From: Cladocopium goreaui
Lineage: Eukaryota; Sar; Dinophyceae; Suessiales; Symbiodiniaceae
Assembly: GCA_947184155.2 (NCBI GenBank)
Contig: CAMXCT020001100.1
Coordinates: forward strand, 48,501-112,500
Direction: 5' to 3'
Length of the DNA: 64,000 nt
This document shows, in pieces, positions 1-13,035 of the stretch. How positions within the stretch are numbered: the first letter of the stretch is position 1; every line of letters starts with the position of its first letter. The notes beneath the pieces were generated by a model. That model was given only the letters and a program-made list of their open reading frames with translations. It was not told the origin of the DNA and searched no databases. The position numbers and the translations under genes were made by a program.

Positions 1-149
1 CACGGGATCCACAAAGATGGAATCCGTCCTTTGATGTCCTTTGTCGAAAGCCGAAGTCTTTGAATCGCTCGGGACGAGTCCATGGAGCTGAGTTCCCAGG
101 ATTGATAAACCCCTGGTTTATTCAGAGGAGGGTACCATTTTAGTAACAA

Positions 150-206
150 TAATATAGAATAATATATATATAGGTACACACACACATACATACATATATA
201 TATATA
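150..206. repeat. TA/CA-rich microsatellite
   Basis: Alternating TA and CA dinucleotides with short interruptions. No gene is recognised around it. Confidence 0.8.
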
Positions 207-628
207 CACGTCATGTAAGTATATATCACTATTGTGGGGGTAATCTCCCAATCAACAGTCAAGTGTTCTTAATCCGGATTGACATTACAGAAGAGTTTCT
301 GGTACGAATTTGGCATTCGCGGGCAAGCCGTACCAGCGCATATGCTGTGCCACCGTCACTGCCTCAGCTCCAGTTGTTTCATGGGTCCACCCAGTAGCCT
401 TACCATGGGCAAAGTGCTGGGCAAAAAGTGCACTGACAGCTGCTCGAATTCGTTACTGGATGTTAGCAAAGAAGGATAGTATTCGATATCGCGGCTTGGT
501 GCTGTCTACATAATTATATCATAAGAATGATGATACCAATACTTGTGAACAGCCCAGTCCTTAGTTGTGGCTCCCCTTGTTTGGGCTAGCAGCTCGCTCG
601 GCCTTAGCCTTAGCTGAACCTTCGGGAT

Positions 629-666
<38 letters not shown>
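629..666. repeat. (GA)n microsatellite with a GGCGATGGAGAGA lead-in
   Basis: A run of GA repeats follows the words GGGATGGCGATGGAGAGA. A related lead-in precedes another GA tract at 31005-31037 (GGAGATGGCGACTGAGAGA). The same GGGATGGCGATGGAGAGA word, without expansion, occurs near 53361. This suggests a dispersed element that carries a GA tract. Confidence 0.7.
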
Positions 667-667
<1 letters not shown>

Positions 668-2172
668 CTAGTGATCAATCAGAAATCATGTTATTAAATA
701 TAGTGCCAATATGTGCCAATAATGACAACCAACGTGATAATAAAATCAAAAATGATTCATCAGAAGAATAACCCACGGCTTTCAATGGATTTTGCTTCGC
801 GCCACGCAGGCACAACTAAATTTGATGCTCGAGGCTAGGGAGGCCACCGAGCCATGGCTTTTGCAAGTCGTCGAGGGTATACACCTATGGAATTAGGTCA
901 ATTAGGGTCAATTCAATTGTACCTACTTAAATCTACTTAAGGGAAATCTACTTAAAACTTGCACCAGACACACACACACTGTGCCTTGAGTCTTGAATCC
1001 TAATATTTGCATTCATTGGCAAACGTTTGCCAACGCTAATTCAGCAGAAATCCCTTAAGTAGGTATGATTGATTTCACTCCCATGGAAAAAAGTCTCCAT
1101 GTTCGGTTTTTCCACGGGCCTGGAAAACGCCATGCATATTTCTCTTGAAGAAGTGGTTTTAATCGGCAAGAGCAGGCTTTGCAAGCAGACACTTTCAGTC
1201 AAAGGGTGCAGCATTCCTTTAACAAAAGTGAATTTCTTTTCAATAGGTAACATTCCTTTGAAGAAACTCACTTCTCTCCAAATAGCACTATTTATATCTA
1301 TTTATTTCAGTGAGGTAGTACCTGTTGGTTGTTTTACTTGTACATATGTAGTAAATTCAAGAAATTAGCACATACCCATTTGATAAAGTACAATATGTGG
1401 CGAGATTTTCTCAAAGAAAAGTCCAGGCCATTATTCAGACAGATACAATGTTGCTTCGAATGAAGTCATATACCCTGGAAAGCAACATTGTTTTGATCCT
1501 GATTGACAAGAGCACTCGTTTTTGATTTTAAGGATGAAGGATCCCGTAGAAAAAAAATGTGTTCCTTTTCAAAAGGTAGCATTCATTTAAAGAAAGTCAC
1601 ACTTTTTTAAAGCGGCACTGTTCATCTCAAAGAGGTAGCATTTTGTCGGAAACGTTTGTTGTTTAAACCATCATTGTTCATATTAAGTTTGTATGCACTA
1701 TTGCTTGACAAGAAAAAGAGAGTGCGTATATACTTTACCAAGCACAATGCAGCACTACCTGCACCAAATGTGCAAAAAACACACAAGAAATGGATTATGA
1801 AGAGATGGTGGTATTGATCGTCCACCTCCCATGGTTACCCCTTCTGGCTTTGTCTCTCATTTGTGAAACAAAAAGCGAGTATAATATAGATAGATAATGA
1901 TCGATATATAATGGTGTATATATATAGTTATATATACATATGTGCATATACACATGCATGTCGTACAGTTGTATATGCATGGAACATGTGCTGAACATAT
2001 TGTCCAAACATGTTGCCTTTGCATGCTTTTGATGCTAATGGCTACAAACCCATCTGAACACCCATCTTGGGGGTAGCATAGAGATGTGAACATATTATAC
2101 ATATATACATATATATATATATACACAAGATGTATTGACACAGTAGATACATGTAAATGAATGTGTCAATGG

Positions 2173-2204
<32 letters not shown>

Positions 2205-3351
2205 TACATTGATAAATAGATACACCGATAGATAAACAATAGATATATAATTATCACATTTCCATTCCCCAACACTTCTAGGACCTAGGATAAAGATCCT
2301 CGGGCTACCAACTTGTGAGGGTTATGCTCGACGTCGGCACTTCCCACCAGATTTGATATAATACCATCATTCACCACGGACTCGGACGGTGAGAATGCCA
2401 GTTAGAATACATCGCCAGATTGGAGATGAGATCTGCGTCCAAATGTGGGTTTGGCTCCAGGCAACCACTGAGAAGGATGAAGCCAGTGCCTCAGGCAGTC
2501 CAAGAAAATGACCCCTCTGGTAAGTTAACAGTTCGCCAGGGAAAGTGATCATGGCAGTAGGTGATTTGCCTATTAAACATGGATAAAACATGGATACTTT
2601 CTCAATTCTCCATGGCAACTCTGCTCGGGGTTGATTTTCTGAACTCTGTCGGCTCATGGCGCAGGATGATGGGATTGATGGGACACGGAAACCATTTGGG
2701 ATATGGTTCAGGCGTGGGGATGTGAGCATCACATGTGGATGTGGGCGCCCTGCCATCTGCAGCACAAGCTTTGGCCAAAACGAATGAATGACGGCGATGG
2801 AAAACATCCTATAAGCAGCAAACAGACACCCCCAAAAGAAAACTGTGTTTGGCCCAGGACAGCTGGAAGTTCATAAATTCATAATGTGAACTTTGAACTT
2901 CTCAATACATCTCAATACAATCGTAAATATCCTGCAAGACTGGGGTATAAGAAAGGGAAATTGATTTAACACCTTTTGGAAACCCTTTGCAGTCAACAAC
3001 ATGGCCCGGATAGCACAACCCTTGCAAATTCTGACACAAAACAGCTCATACTCCATTGCATTTTTTAAAATTTGAGCACAAGTTTGCATATTTGAGCTGA
3101 AGTCCACCAGACGTGCACCACAGGTTTCAGCTCACACATTTTGGCACACTCATCATAAAGGCTGGGCTTTAATTCAAAGCACACCAACGCCCTTGATGGC
3201 CAACACGTGAGCGAAGAACGCTGCGTTGCTATGGATGCTTGGCCTTTACAACAACCCGTGGGTTGTGGCAGTTTGACGTCTGTCTTTTGCTTACAACTCG
3301 CCCAAGATACACCAAGCCATCAAGCACATAAAGTAGTAATGAAGATTCAAC
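667..3351. other. Gene-poor AT-rich stretch with TA microsatellites
   Basis: No exon of a known family was recognised. TA-rich microsatellites lie at about 1905-1945, 2095-2125 and 2173-2203. The only open stretch worth noting is 2380-2510 on the + strand (RTVRMPVRIHRQIGDEICVQ and onward), which could be an isolated exon. A 146-codon open frame overlaps it on the minus strand (2367-2807). Neither matches a family I know. Confidence 0.5.
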
Positions 3352-3612
3352 TTGACACAATGGTCAATGATTGCCACAAGTTGTAGCATGCTTGACTCAA
3401 TGGCTATGGGAACCACCTTGCCCCTTTTGCTAGCATATCCTGCGCCGGCGCAATCTGGCGCAGAGGTTTGGGGCATTTCTCTCGGCTTGCTGTTGGGAGG
3501 ATTTTTGTGTGGCTACCTCTTTGGTCGCAGACGGAGCAAAGATGGCTGCAATGACAAGGTTTCGGGGTCAGCCTTGGGGCAGAGGGGACTTGTAGGCCTT
3601 AAAGGACTCTGA
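3352..3612 (+). CDS. Small hypothetical ORF with one membrane segment
   Basis: An 86-codon open frame whose C-terminal half has one hydrophobic segment (WGISLGLLLGGFLCGYLF) followed directly by a basic cluster (GRRRSK). That is the pattern of a single-pass membrane or tail-anchored protein with a cytoplasmic stop-transfer region. Local GC content is higher than in the flanks. I do not recognise the protein. It could be an exon of a larger gene, a product of a mobile element, or chance. The start codon is uncertain because the reading frame could be entered by splicing. Confidence 0.35.
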   Translation: MTQWSMIATSCSMLDSMAMGTTLPLLLAYPAPAQSGAEVWGISLGLLLGGFLCGYLFGRRRSKDGCNDKVSGSALGQRGLVGLKGL

Positions 3613-4259
3613 AGACTTTGGAGCCTTGATCTTCTCAGATATCCTAAATATGTTATGGATTTTCTTGGCGTGCATTTAGATCATCTGCCTACAAAGCGGT
3701 GATCTCACGAACAGCTGGCACAAAGCACCATTCCCGGAGACCGGACTTCTCATCATGGCTGTGGCCACATGCACTGCCTTGCACCAGGAGAAGCCCAAGC
3801 GACGCAGTGACTCAAACTTTACCGATCGTGACGCAATTCTCGAGTTGGCCGCTTGGTTGAATCAAAAGGCCCCTGTGATGACACTGAGACCTAGCAATCG
3901 CACAATCACCAGGGCACAGTGTTTTTTCAAAGCTGAAACATAACATACATAACGGCAAGCCCCGAGTGCAAAGAAATGCGCCCCGGCCACAGGGTCGCCT
4001 CAAAGTTTCTTGTTTCCAGCTCCAAAGCCTTTTGAAACCATGAGCCCCTGGAGTCGTCCCAATGAGCTGTGACGTCACTGGAATGATGGTGCAGATTAGG
4101 GTAACTATGCATATATATATATGGTGGCCCCCCCATACCTATCCTTTTTGTACCTTTACCGGTATTTACGGTGTTTTTTGCATATTTTGGGGTATATATT
4201 TGTTTAACGTATTCAAATAAATTTGGACATAGTTTCGAGGGGGCGTACCATATATATAT
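3613..4259. other. Intergenic spacer, nothing recognised
   Basis: Short open frames occur on both strands (for example 3755-3943), but none shows a family motif. The right end runs into the TA tract that precedes the first unit of the hairpin array. Confidence 0.5.
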
Positions 4260-6054
4260 AACCGTGGATGTAGACAAACTTGTGAGACATGATGGTTCTG
4301 GCATCAAGAGGTCTTAGGAGGTCCTAGGACCTCACTGGAACCAAGAACCAAGAACCAAGATTGCACAGAAAGTTTTGGGGGAATCTTGGTTCTTGGTTCT
4401 TGGTTCCAAGGAGGTCCTAGGACCTCTTAGTTCTTCTTCCTTTCAGACTATGTCTTAAGTATAATTCATACTAATGTTGAGCTAGTATTTTTCAGATAAC
4501 TTGTTATACTATATATATATAACCGTGGATGTAGACAAACTTGTGAGACATGATGGTTCTGGCATCAAGAGGTCTTAGGAGGTCCTAGGACCTCACTGGA
4601 ACCAAGAACCAAGAACCAAGATTGCACAGAAAGTTTTGGGGGAATCTTGGTTCTTGGTTCGTGGTTCCAAGGAGGTCCTAGGACCTCTTAGTTTTTCTTC
4701 CTTTCAGACTATGTCTTAAGTATAATTCATACTAATGTTGAGCTAGTATGTTTCAGATAACTTGCTATACTATATATATATATAACCGTGGATGTAGACA
4801 AACTTGTGAGACATGATGGTTCTGGCATCAAGAGGTCTTAGGAGGTCCTAGGACCTCACTGGAACCAAGAACCAAGAACCAAGATTGCACAGAAAGTTTT
4901 GGGGGAATCTTGGTTCTTGGTTCTTGGTTCCAAGGAGGTCCTAGGACCTCTTAGTTCTTCTTCCTTTCAGACTATGTCTTAAGTATAATTCATACTAATG
5001 TTGAGCTAGCAGATTTTTCATATATATATATATAACCGTGGATGTAGACAAACTTGTGAGACATGATGGTTCTGGCATCAAGAGGTCTTAGGAGGTCCTA
5101 GGACCTCACTGGAACCAAGAACCAAGAACCAAGATTGCACAGAAAGTTTTGGGGGAATCTTGGTTCTTGGTTCTTGGTTCCAAGGAGGTCCTAGGACCTC
5201 TTAGTTCTTCTTCCTTTCAGACTATGTCTTAAGTATAATTCATACTAATGTTGAGCTAGTATTTTTCAGATAACTTGTTATATATATATATATCCGTGGA
5301 TGTAGACAAACTTGTGAGACATGATGGTTCTGGCATCAAGAGGTCTTAGGAGGTCCTAGGACCTCACTGGAACCAAGAACCAAGAACCAAGATTGCACAG
5401 AAAGTTTTGGAGGAATCTTGGTTCTTGGTTCTTGGTTCCAAGGAGGCCTAGGACCTCTTAGTTCTTCTTCCTTTCAGACTATGTCTTAAGTATAATTCAT
5501 ACTAATGTTGAACTAGCATTTTTCAGATATATATATATATATATCCGTGGATGTAGACAAACTTGTGAGACATGATGGTTCTGGCATCAAGAGGTCTTAG
5601 GAGGTCCTAGGACCTCACTGGAACCAAGAACCAAGAACCAAGATTGCACAGAAAGTTTTGGGGGAATCTTGGTTCGTGGTTCTTGGTTCCAAGGAGGTCC
5701 TAGGACCTCTTAGTTCTTCTTCCTTTCAGACTATGTCTTAAGTATAATTCATACTAATGTTGAGCTAGTATTTTTCAGATAACTTGTTATATATATATAA
5801 CCGTGGATGTAGACAAACTTGTGAGACATGATGGTTCTGGCATCAAGAGGTCTTAGGAGGTCCTAGGACCTCACTGGAACCAAGAACCAAGAACCAAGAT
5901 TGCACAGAAAGTTTTTGGGGAATCTTGGTTCTTGGTTCTTGGTTCCAAGGAGGCCCTAGGACCTCTTAGTTCTTCTTCCTTTGAGACTATGTCTTAAGTA
6001 TAATTCATACTAATGTTGAGCTAGTGTTTTTCAGATAACTTGTTATCTGAAAAA
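4260..6054. repeat. Seven-copy tandem array of ~257-bp hairpin units
   Basis: Units beginning CCGTGGATGTAGACAAACTT recur at about 4262, 4523, 4786, 5036, 5294, 5545 and 5801, with periods of about 250-263 bp. They are separated by (TA)n tracts of variable length. Each unit holds two ~44-nt arms, with GGAACCAAGAACCAAGAACC on one side and its reverse complement on the other. About 19 nt separate the arms and they show only two mismatches. Each arm carries the perfect palindrome AGGTCCTAGGACCT. Copies differ by only a few bases, so the array is young or homogenised. No transposase was found. A TA-inserting foldback element that amplified in tandem is one explanation. Confidence 0.93.
6027..6054. 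repeat. Perfect palindrome closing the hairpin array
   Basis: TTTTTCAGATAAC is followed by TT and then the exact reverse complement GTTATCTGAAAAA. The left arm is the normal tail of the array unit. The right arm exists only here, at the junction with the AT-rich island. Confidence 0.85.
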
Positions 6055-7700
6055 TTGCTCCCCTCCAGACATAAATCAACAAAAACCACTACATAAACAT
6101 CATCAACCAATAACCCATAGAATCACAACAACACTCAACCACAGAACCCTCAACCCTCAAAAATTCTAACAGCATAACCTTGCCCAACTATCATCCAAAA
6201 AAATTATAATTTATGTGGTATTTTCTCGGGCAAGGTTAGGTTGATAGAAAAACTACATTATAAGAACATGTTTGTTGAAAATTATTGTATTAAAGTGTTA
6301 GGGTATTTATTTTACATAATGTTTATTTAACTAATATTTTCCACAACTTCTATTACATCTATCACAGTATGGCATTATATTGTCTAATGTATGGGTATAT
6401 TCATTATTCACCCTTTGCCAGTTAAATTTGTTGTTATATTTCCACCATTAATAATTGTATGAAACCCACATCCACAGTAATTGCATTGGTTAGTTATATT
6501 ATCAAAATCACTTAACATTCAAATAACCTTCTTTTGGTATTGTTCTTTTTGCTTTCCTGTCCTGTTGCTTGTAATTCTCATTTTTTCTTTCATATTTACT
6601 TTTCATACATTTATAATTGAATTCATCATTTACATCATCACCATATTTATAAAACTTTACTTTGCTTAAATCTCTTGCTCTTGTAATTGCTGTCCATAAC
6701 AACTCCCTATAATTTCTAATGTCAAAATGGTTATAATCAAATATTGTTATATCTCCATCTATACTACTACCTTGGGCAGAATGGCAGGTGGTGCAATGAG
6801 CAAATATAAAATTATCTCTTACCTTCTTAATTTGAATGGATTGCGGTATATTAGTTTTAGTATTTTTCAATGTCATTACCCCATCCTTTCCAATATGGAC
6901 AATTCCATATTTACAATTCACGTTAGGTACTTATGTAGGTGTTTTAGTGTATTCTCTACATATCAAAAATTATCACACTTCATATTCATCTTTTCTATTT
7001 TCTAGTTTCCTAATTTCACTTGCTACATTCTTACAGGTATCATTTAAGTAGGCAATGTTATGCTTTGAACCACTTATACTAGTAGTATATCTGAAATATT
7101 GTTCAATTACTTTCTTCTTGAAAGGTAGTTTATTTACAAGAATATCAGTTTTCACATTGCTTATGTTTTTCTTTATCCTCTTTTGTTTTCAGTCGTTTAC
7201 ATTCTTTTAATAATATACTATTTGTGAAAATTTTATTTATGATATAGTCAGCATATACTTCATACTCTTGAATGTTAGTTAGTGGTTGAATAGGTTTTAG
7301 TTGCTTTGTGTCTCCTGTTTCTACTATTATGTTGTTGCTTTTATTCTCTTCTACACATTGTTTTATTCTCCAGTAGGTGCTTAAACTACTGAAGTAAATT
7401 TCATGAAAAATTATTACATCATACCCTGAATAATCAAATGGTTCTAACATTACATCACCAAAACTTCTACCAAAAAACTTATTTAATGTTAGTGCGTCTC
7501 CTTCAAAATCTTGAAGCAATCTATTAGTAGGACATACAAACATTACCTTATACCCTTTACCTACCATTTTCTGACATATATAACTGTTGCCAGTTCCAGC
7601 ATAAACCCCCCTTATCATAATTGGGTTATTTTCCTTGTTAACTTCTATGATATCATCAGTGGATATCAGTGGCATATTCATTTTCAATATCAATTACCAA
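6055..7700. mobile_element. AT-rich island with a decayed helicase gene, probably foreign
   Basis: Base composition drops sharply to strongly AT-rich between the array palindrome and about 7.7 kb, then returns to normal. The island holds one remnant gene, a minus-strand SF1 helicase. It also has an inverted pair AACCTTGCCC/GGGCAAGGTT near 6177 and 6228. This contrast, and a helicase of mobile-element or large-DNA-virus style, suggests an inserted replicon fragment. No terminal repeats, integrase or capsid gene could be seen, so its class is open. Confidence 0.45.
6508..7693 (-). pseudogene. Decayed superfamily-1 DNA helicase (Pif1/RecD-like)
   Basis: Three minus-strand fragments line up as one helicase. 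The first (7693-7145) has a P-loop relic GVYAGTGNSY, a CPTNRLL motif Ia, a motif II relic VIIFHEIYF and a good motif III GDTKQLKPI. The second (7155-6973) continues in another frame. The third (6921-6508) carries CTTCHSAQGSSID and WTAITRARDLSKV, the UvrD_C_2-type motifs V and VI. The frame shifts near 7150, and three stop codons lie in frame between fragments two and three. The catalytic Lys of Walker A reads Asn, and the Asp of the DE box reads His. The gene should be non-functional. Codon use is strongly AT-rich, unlike the neighbouring genes. The family call is firm at superfamily level. The source (transposon or algal virus) is inference. Confidence 0.78.
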
Positions 7701-8700
7701 AACAATGCACTCATCTGGTGGAATCCACATTGTCAACAATGGCTAAAGGTAGGTACAGGAGGGGGGTAGCATATATATATACATTTATTTATTTATTTAT
7801 GCATATATCCTAAGATGGGGTTGATGCAGATAGGTGAATTTGTCTTATTGATACAAATCAATGTTCACTATTCGCATCCCCAACCTTGGATGGGTGGTTT
7901 AATCCTTTACTTTTTTTGCGATGAATGGAAAATTACCATAACCAGCCAAAGTTGTTTCCCGAATGCGTAGCGAAGGGTTCTCGTTTTACTTTGGGGGTCT
8001 GGTGTGGAGACGTGCTCGCTCGACGCCGCTTCTGCGACCGCAACCGTCTGCAACCGTCGGCAATCGTCGGCAACCATTGACAATGAGGTCGCTATGGCTG
8101 TGCCTATGGCGAGTTCTGCAAAAGTGGTCACTTTTGGAGGTTTCAAACATCGCGTAGCCTCGTTTCACGTGGCAGGCGTGGTACTTTGACATTCCAACAG
8201 GTTTCATAACGTGTCGAAATTCGTTTTTTTTGTGTGGCAGGTGCAATATTTTTGCATCGTTTTCAGAAGATGCATTTTTCGTGGCAGGGGCAGCACTTCT
8301 GACATGTCGTGTTGCGTGTTTTTTGCGAATCGCGGCGTGGTGTTTTAAGACACATGATGAAAATTGATGGAAGCCTCACACGAAACATTGATTTTGAGGT
8401 AGCAAATTTCGAGGTTCATGAGAAAACTCGTAGAAAAACGCTGATTTTGAAGCTACAAAGTGCGAAAAATTGAGACAGTCTCGCACGAACTGCTCGAGGC
8501 TCCAACATGTCTCGTCTTGATGCTCTGGTTTTCTTCTGCCGTCGCCGTGTCTATGGGGGAATCTGCACAAGCTTTCCTTTTCGAAGGCGTCAAAGCAGGT
8601 TGTGATGTAATTTTGCGTGGCAGGCGTGGCACTTGGTGACATTCTTACGTGTCTGCAAAAGTGTCGAAAATCGTTTTGTGTGACAGGCGCAATACTTTTG
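7701..8700. other. Spacer with a diverged duplication next to the satellite
   Basis: A segment around 8120-8260 (GTGGCAGGCGTGGTACTTTG, then GTGTCGAAATTCG, then GGCAGGTGCAATA) recurs in diverged form at about 8610-8695 (GTGGCAGGCGTGGCACTTGG, GTGTCGAAAATCG, GACAGGCGCAATA). The second copy runs directly into the 7-bp satellite. At 8038-8080 an 11-bp word close to CGTCGGCAACC is repeated about four times. No gene was recognised. Confidence 0.6.
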
Positions 8701-11700
8701 CACTCTACACTTGACACTTTACACTTTAAACTTTACACTCCACACTCTACACTCCACACTTTACACTTTACACTTTACACTCCACACTCAACACTATACA
8801 CTTTACACTTGACACTCCACACTTTACACTTTACACTCCAAACTCCACACTCTACACATTGCACCTTACACTTTACACTCCACACTCTACACTCCTACAC
8901 TTTACACTCCACACTTGACACTCCGCACTCTAGACTTTACACTCCACACTCCACATTTTACACTTTACACTCCACACTATACATGTTACACTCCAAACTT
9001 GACACTGTACATTTTACACTTTACACTCTACACTTTACACTCCACACTTTACATTCTACAATTCACACTTTACACTTTACACTCCACACTCCGCACTTTA
9101 CACTTTACACTCCACACTTCACACTCTACACTTTACCATTTACACTCTGCACTCCACACTCTACACTTTACACTACACTTTACACTCTACACTTTACACT
9201 ATACACTCCACACTCTGAACTCCACACTTTTCACTTTACACTCCTCTCTCCACACTGATTTTATTCAGTTCACATTTTACACTTACACTTTACACTCTAC
9301 ACTTAACACTCCACGCTCCACACTCTGCACTTTACACTTAGAACTCCACACTTTACACTCCACACTTAACACGTAACACTTTAAAGTCCAGAATCTGCGC
9401 TTTACACTTTACACTGTACACTTCACAGCCTCCACTGGACACTTCACACTTTGCACTTTATACTCCACACTTTACATTCCACAATTTACACTCCACTCTC
9501 CACACTTTACACTCCACACTCCACACTGTACACTCCACACTTTGCACTTTACACTCAACAAATTGCACACCACACTCTACACTTTACACTCTGCACTTTA
9601 CACTTCATACTTTACACTTTACACTCTACACTTTGCACTTCACACTTCACACTCCACACTCTGCACTTAACCCTCCACACTCCACACTTTACACTCCACA
9701 CTTTACACTCTACACTTTACACTCCACACTTTACACTCTACACTTGGCACTTCACACTGTACACTCGACACTTGACACTCTACACTTTACACTTTACCCT
9801 CCTGCACTTTACACTTTACACTCCACACTTTGCACTTTACACTTCACACTCTACACTTTACAGTCCACACTCCACACTTTACACTCTACACTTTACACTC
9901 CACACTCCACACCTTACACTCCACACTCTACACTCCACACTTTTCACTTTACACTCCTCTTTCCACGCACTACATTTTTTCACTCCACACTCCGCGCTCC
10001 ACACTTCACACTGCAGGCTCCACACTTCACACTTTACACTTTATACTTTTTACTCTACACTCCACAATTTACACTCCGCACTCTACACTTTCCACTTTAC
10101 ACGTTGCACTCCACACTTTACACTTTACACTCCACACTCCACACTTTACACTGCATTTTACACTCCACGTTTTACACTCTACACTTTACACTTTACACTC
10201 CGCACTCCACACTCTACACTCCACACTTTACACTCCACACTCCACACTTTGCACTCTACACTTTACCCTTTATACTTTACTCTCCACACTTTACACCCCA
10301 CACTCCACACTTTACACACCGCACTCTAGACTTTACACTTCGCACTCTACACTTTACACTCCACACTTTACATTTACACTTCACACTCCACAGTCCACAC
10401 TTTACACTGCACACTGCACACTTTACACTTGACACTTTTTACTGGACACTCCACAATTTACACTCCACACTCCACACTTTACACTCCACATTTCCTGCAC
10501 TTTTCACAACACACTCTAGACTTTACACTCCACACTCCACACTCTACACTCAACACTTTTCCTCTACGCTTTACACTCTACACTCACTTGACACTTTACA
10601 CTTTACACTTTAAACTTTACACTCTCCACACTTTACACTTTACACTTTACACTTTACACTCCACACTCAACACTATACACTTTACACTTGACACTCCACA
10701 CTTTAAACTTTACACTCCACACTCCACACTCTACACATTGCACCTTACACTTTACACTCCACACTCCACACCCTACACTCCTACACTTTACACTTTACAC
10801 TCCACACTCTGCAATCCACACTTTTCACTTTGCACTCCTCTATCCACACACTACATTTTTGACTCCACACTCCACACTTTACGCTCCACACTCTGCACTG
10901 TACACTCCACACTCTACACTGTACACTCCACACTTTACACTCCACACTTTACATTCTACAATTCAGACTTCACACTTTACACTCCACACTCCGCACTTTA
11001 CACTTTCAACTCCACACTTCACACTCTACACTTTACACTCTGCTTCCACACTCTACACTTTACACTTTACACTCTACACTTTACACTCTACACTCTACAC
11101 TTTACACTACACACTCCACACTCTGAACTCCACACTTTTCACTTTACACTCCTCTCTCCACATTGATTTTATTCACTCCACATTTTAGACTTTACACTTT
11201 CCACTCTACACTTAACACTCCACGCTCCACACTCTGCACTTTACACTTAGCACTCCACACTTTACACTCCACACTTTACACTTTGCACTCCACACTTTAC
11301 ACTTCACACTCCACACTCCACACCTTACACTTTAAGCTTCACACTCCACACTCCACACTTTACACTGCACACTCCACACTTCACACTTTACTTTTTATAC
11401 TTTTTACTTTACACTCCACAATTTACACTCCACACTCCATACTTTACACTCCACACTCCACACTTTTCACTTCACACTTTACACTCTACACTTTACACTC
11501 CACACTTTACACTCTACACTCCACACTCCACACTCTACACTCCACACTCTACACTTTACATTCCACACTCCACACTTTACACACCACCCTTTACACTTTA
11601 CGCTTTTACCTCGCACTCAACAATTTACACTCCACATTTTACACTTCACACTTTACACTCCACACTCTACACTTACCACTTTACACTTCACACTCCACAC

Positions 11701-12660
11701 TTACTGCGTAACACTGTACAGTCCACACTCTGCGCTTTGCACTTTACACTGTGCACTTCACACGCTACACTCGACACTTGACACTGTACACTTTACACTC
11801 CGCACTTTACTTTGCACTTTACACTTTTTACACTTTTTGTTTTTTACTTTACACTTCAGACTTACACTCCGCACTCTAGACTTTACACTCTACATTTTAC
11901 ACTCCACACTCCACACTTCACACTTTACACTTTACACCCTACACTATACACTTTACACTCCACACTCTACAATTTACACTCCACATCACTCCACACTCCA
12001 CACTTCACACTTTACACTCTACACTTCACACTCCACACTTTACACTATACACTTTACACTTCACACTTTACACTTTACACTCCACACTTTACACTCCGCA
12101 CTTTACACTCCACACTTTACACTCTACAATTCACACTCCACACTCTACACTCCACACTTTACACTTTACACTCCAAACTTTACACTTCACACACACTCCA
12201 CACTTTACACTTCACACTCCACACTTCACACTTTACACTTTATACTTTATACTTTACACTCCACAATTTACACTCCGCACTCTACACTTTTCACTTAACA
12301 CTTCACACTTTACACTCCGCACTCTATACTTCACACTTTACACTTTACACTTTACACTCTGCACTCCACACTTTACACTTTACACTTGACACTCCACACT
12401 TTACACTTCACACTCCACACTTTACACTCTACATTTTACACTCCACGCTTCAGACTACACTCTACACGTTACACTGCGCACTCTAGACTTTACACAGCAC
12501 ACTCCACACTCTACACTTTACACTCTACACTTTACACTACGCACTCTAGACTTTACACTGCACACTCCACACTTTACACTTTACACTCCACACTCAACAC
12601 TATACACTTTACACTTGACACTCCACACTTTAAACTTTACACTCCACACTTTACACTCTA

Positions 12661-13035
12661 CACTTTACACTCCACACTTTACAGGTCACACTGCACACTT
12701 TACACTCCCCACTTTACACTCTACACTTTACACTCCACACTTTACACTTCACACTCCACAGTTCACACTTTACACTTTATACTTAATACTTTACACTCCA
12801 CAATTTACACTCCGCACTTTACACTTTAGACTTTTCACTCCACACTTTACACTCCACACTCTATACTTCACACTTTACACTTTACACTCCGCACTCCACA
12901 CTTTACACTTTATACGTTACACTCCACACTTTACACTTTACACTTCACACTCCACCCTTTCCACTTTACACTCTCTACATTCTATCACTCCACACTTTAC
13001 ACTCTACACTTTACACTTTCCACTCTACACCTGAC
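12661..13035. repeat. Higher-order block A of the satellite (copy 1)
   Basis: About 375 bp starting near the words TTTACAGGTCACACTGC and ending past TTCTATCACTCC recurs at 16031-16405. The copies are near identical although the underlying heptamers vary, so this is a segmental copy 3370 bp away. Confidence 0.85.

Noticed and set aside
2367..2807. 146-codon minus-strand ORF as a gene
   Set aside because: No family motif and no splice context. The opposite strand in the same place looks at least as exon-like.
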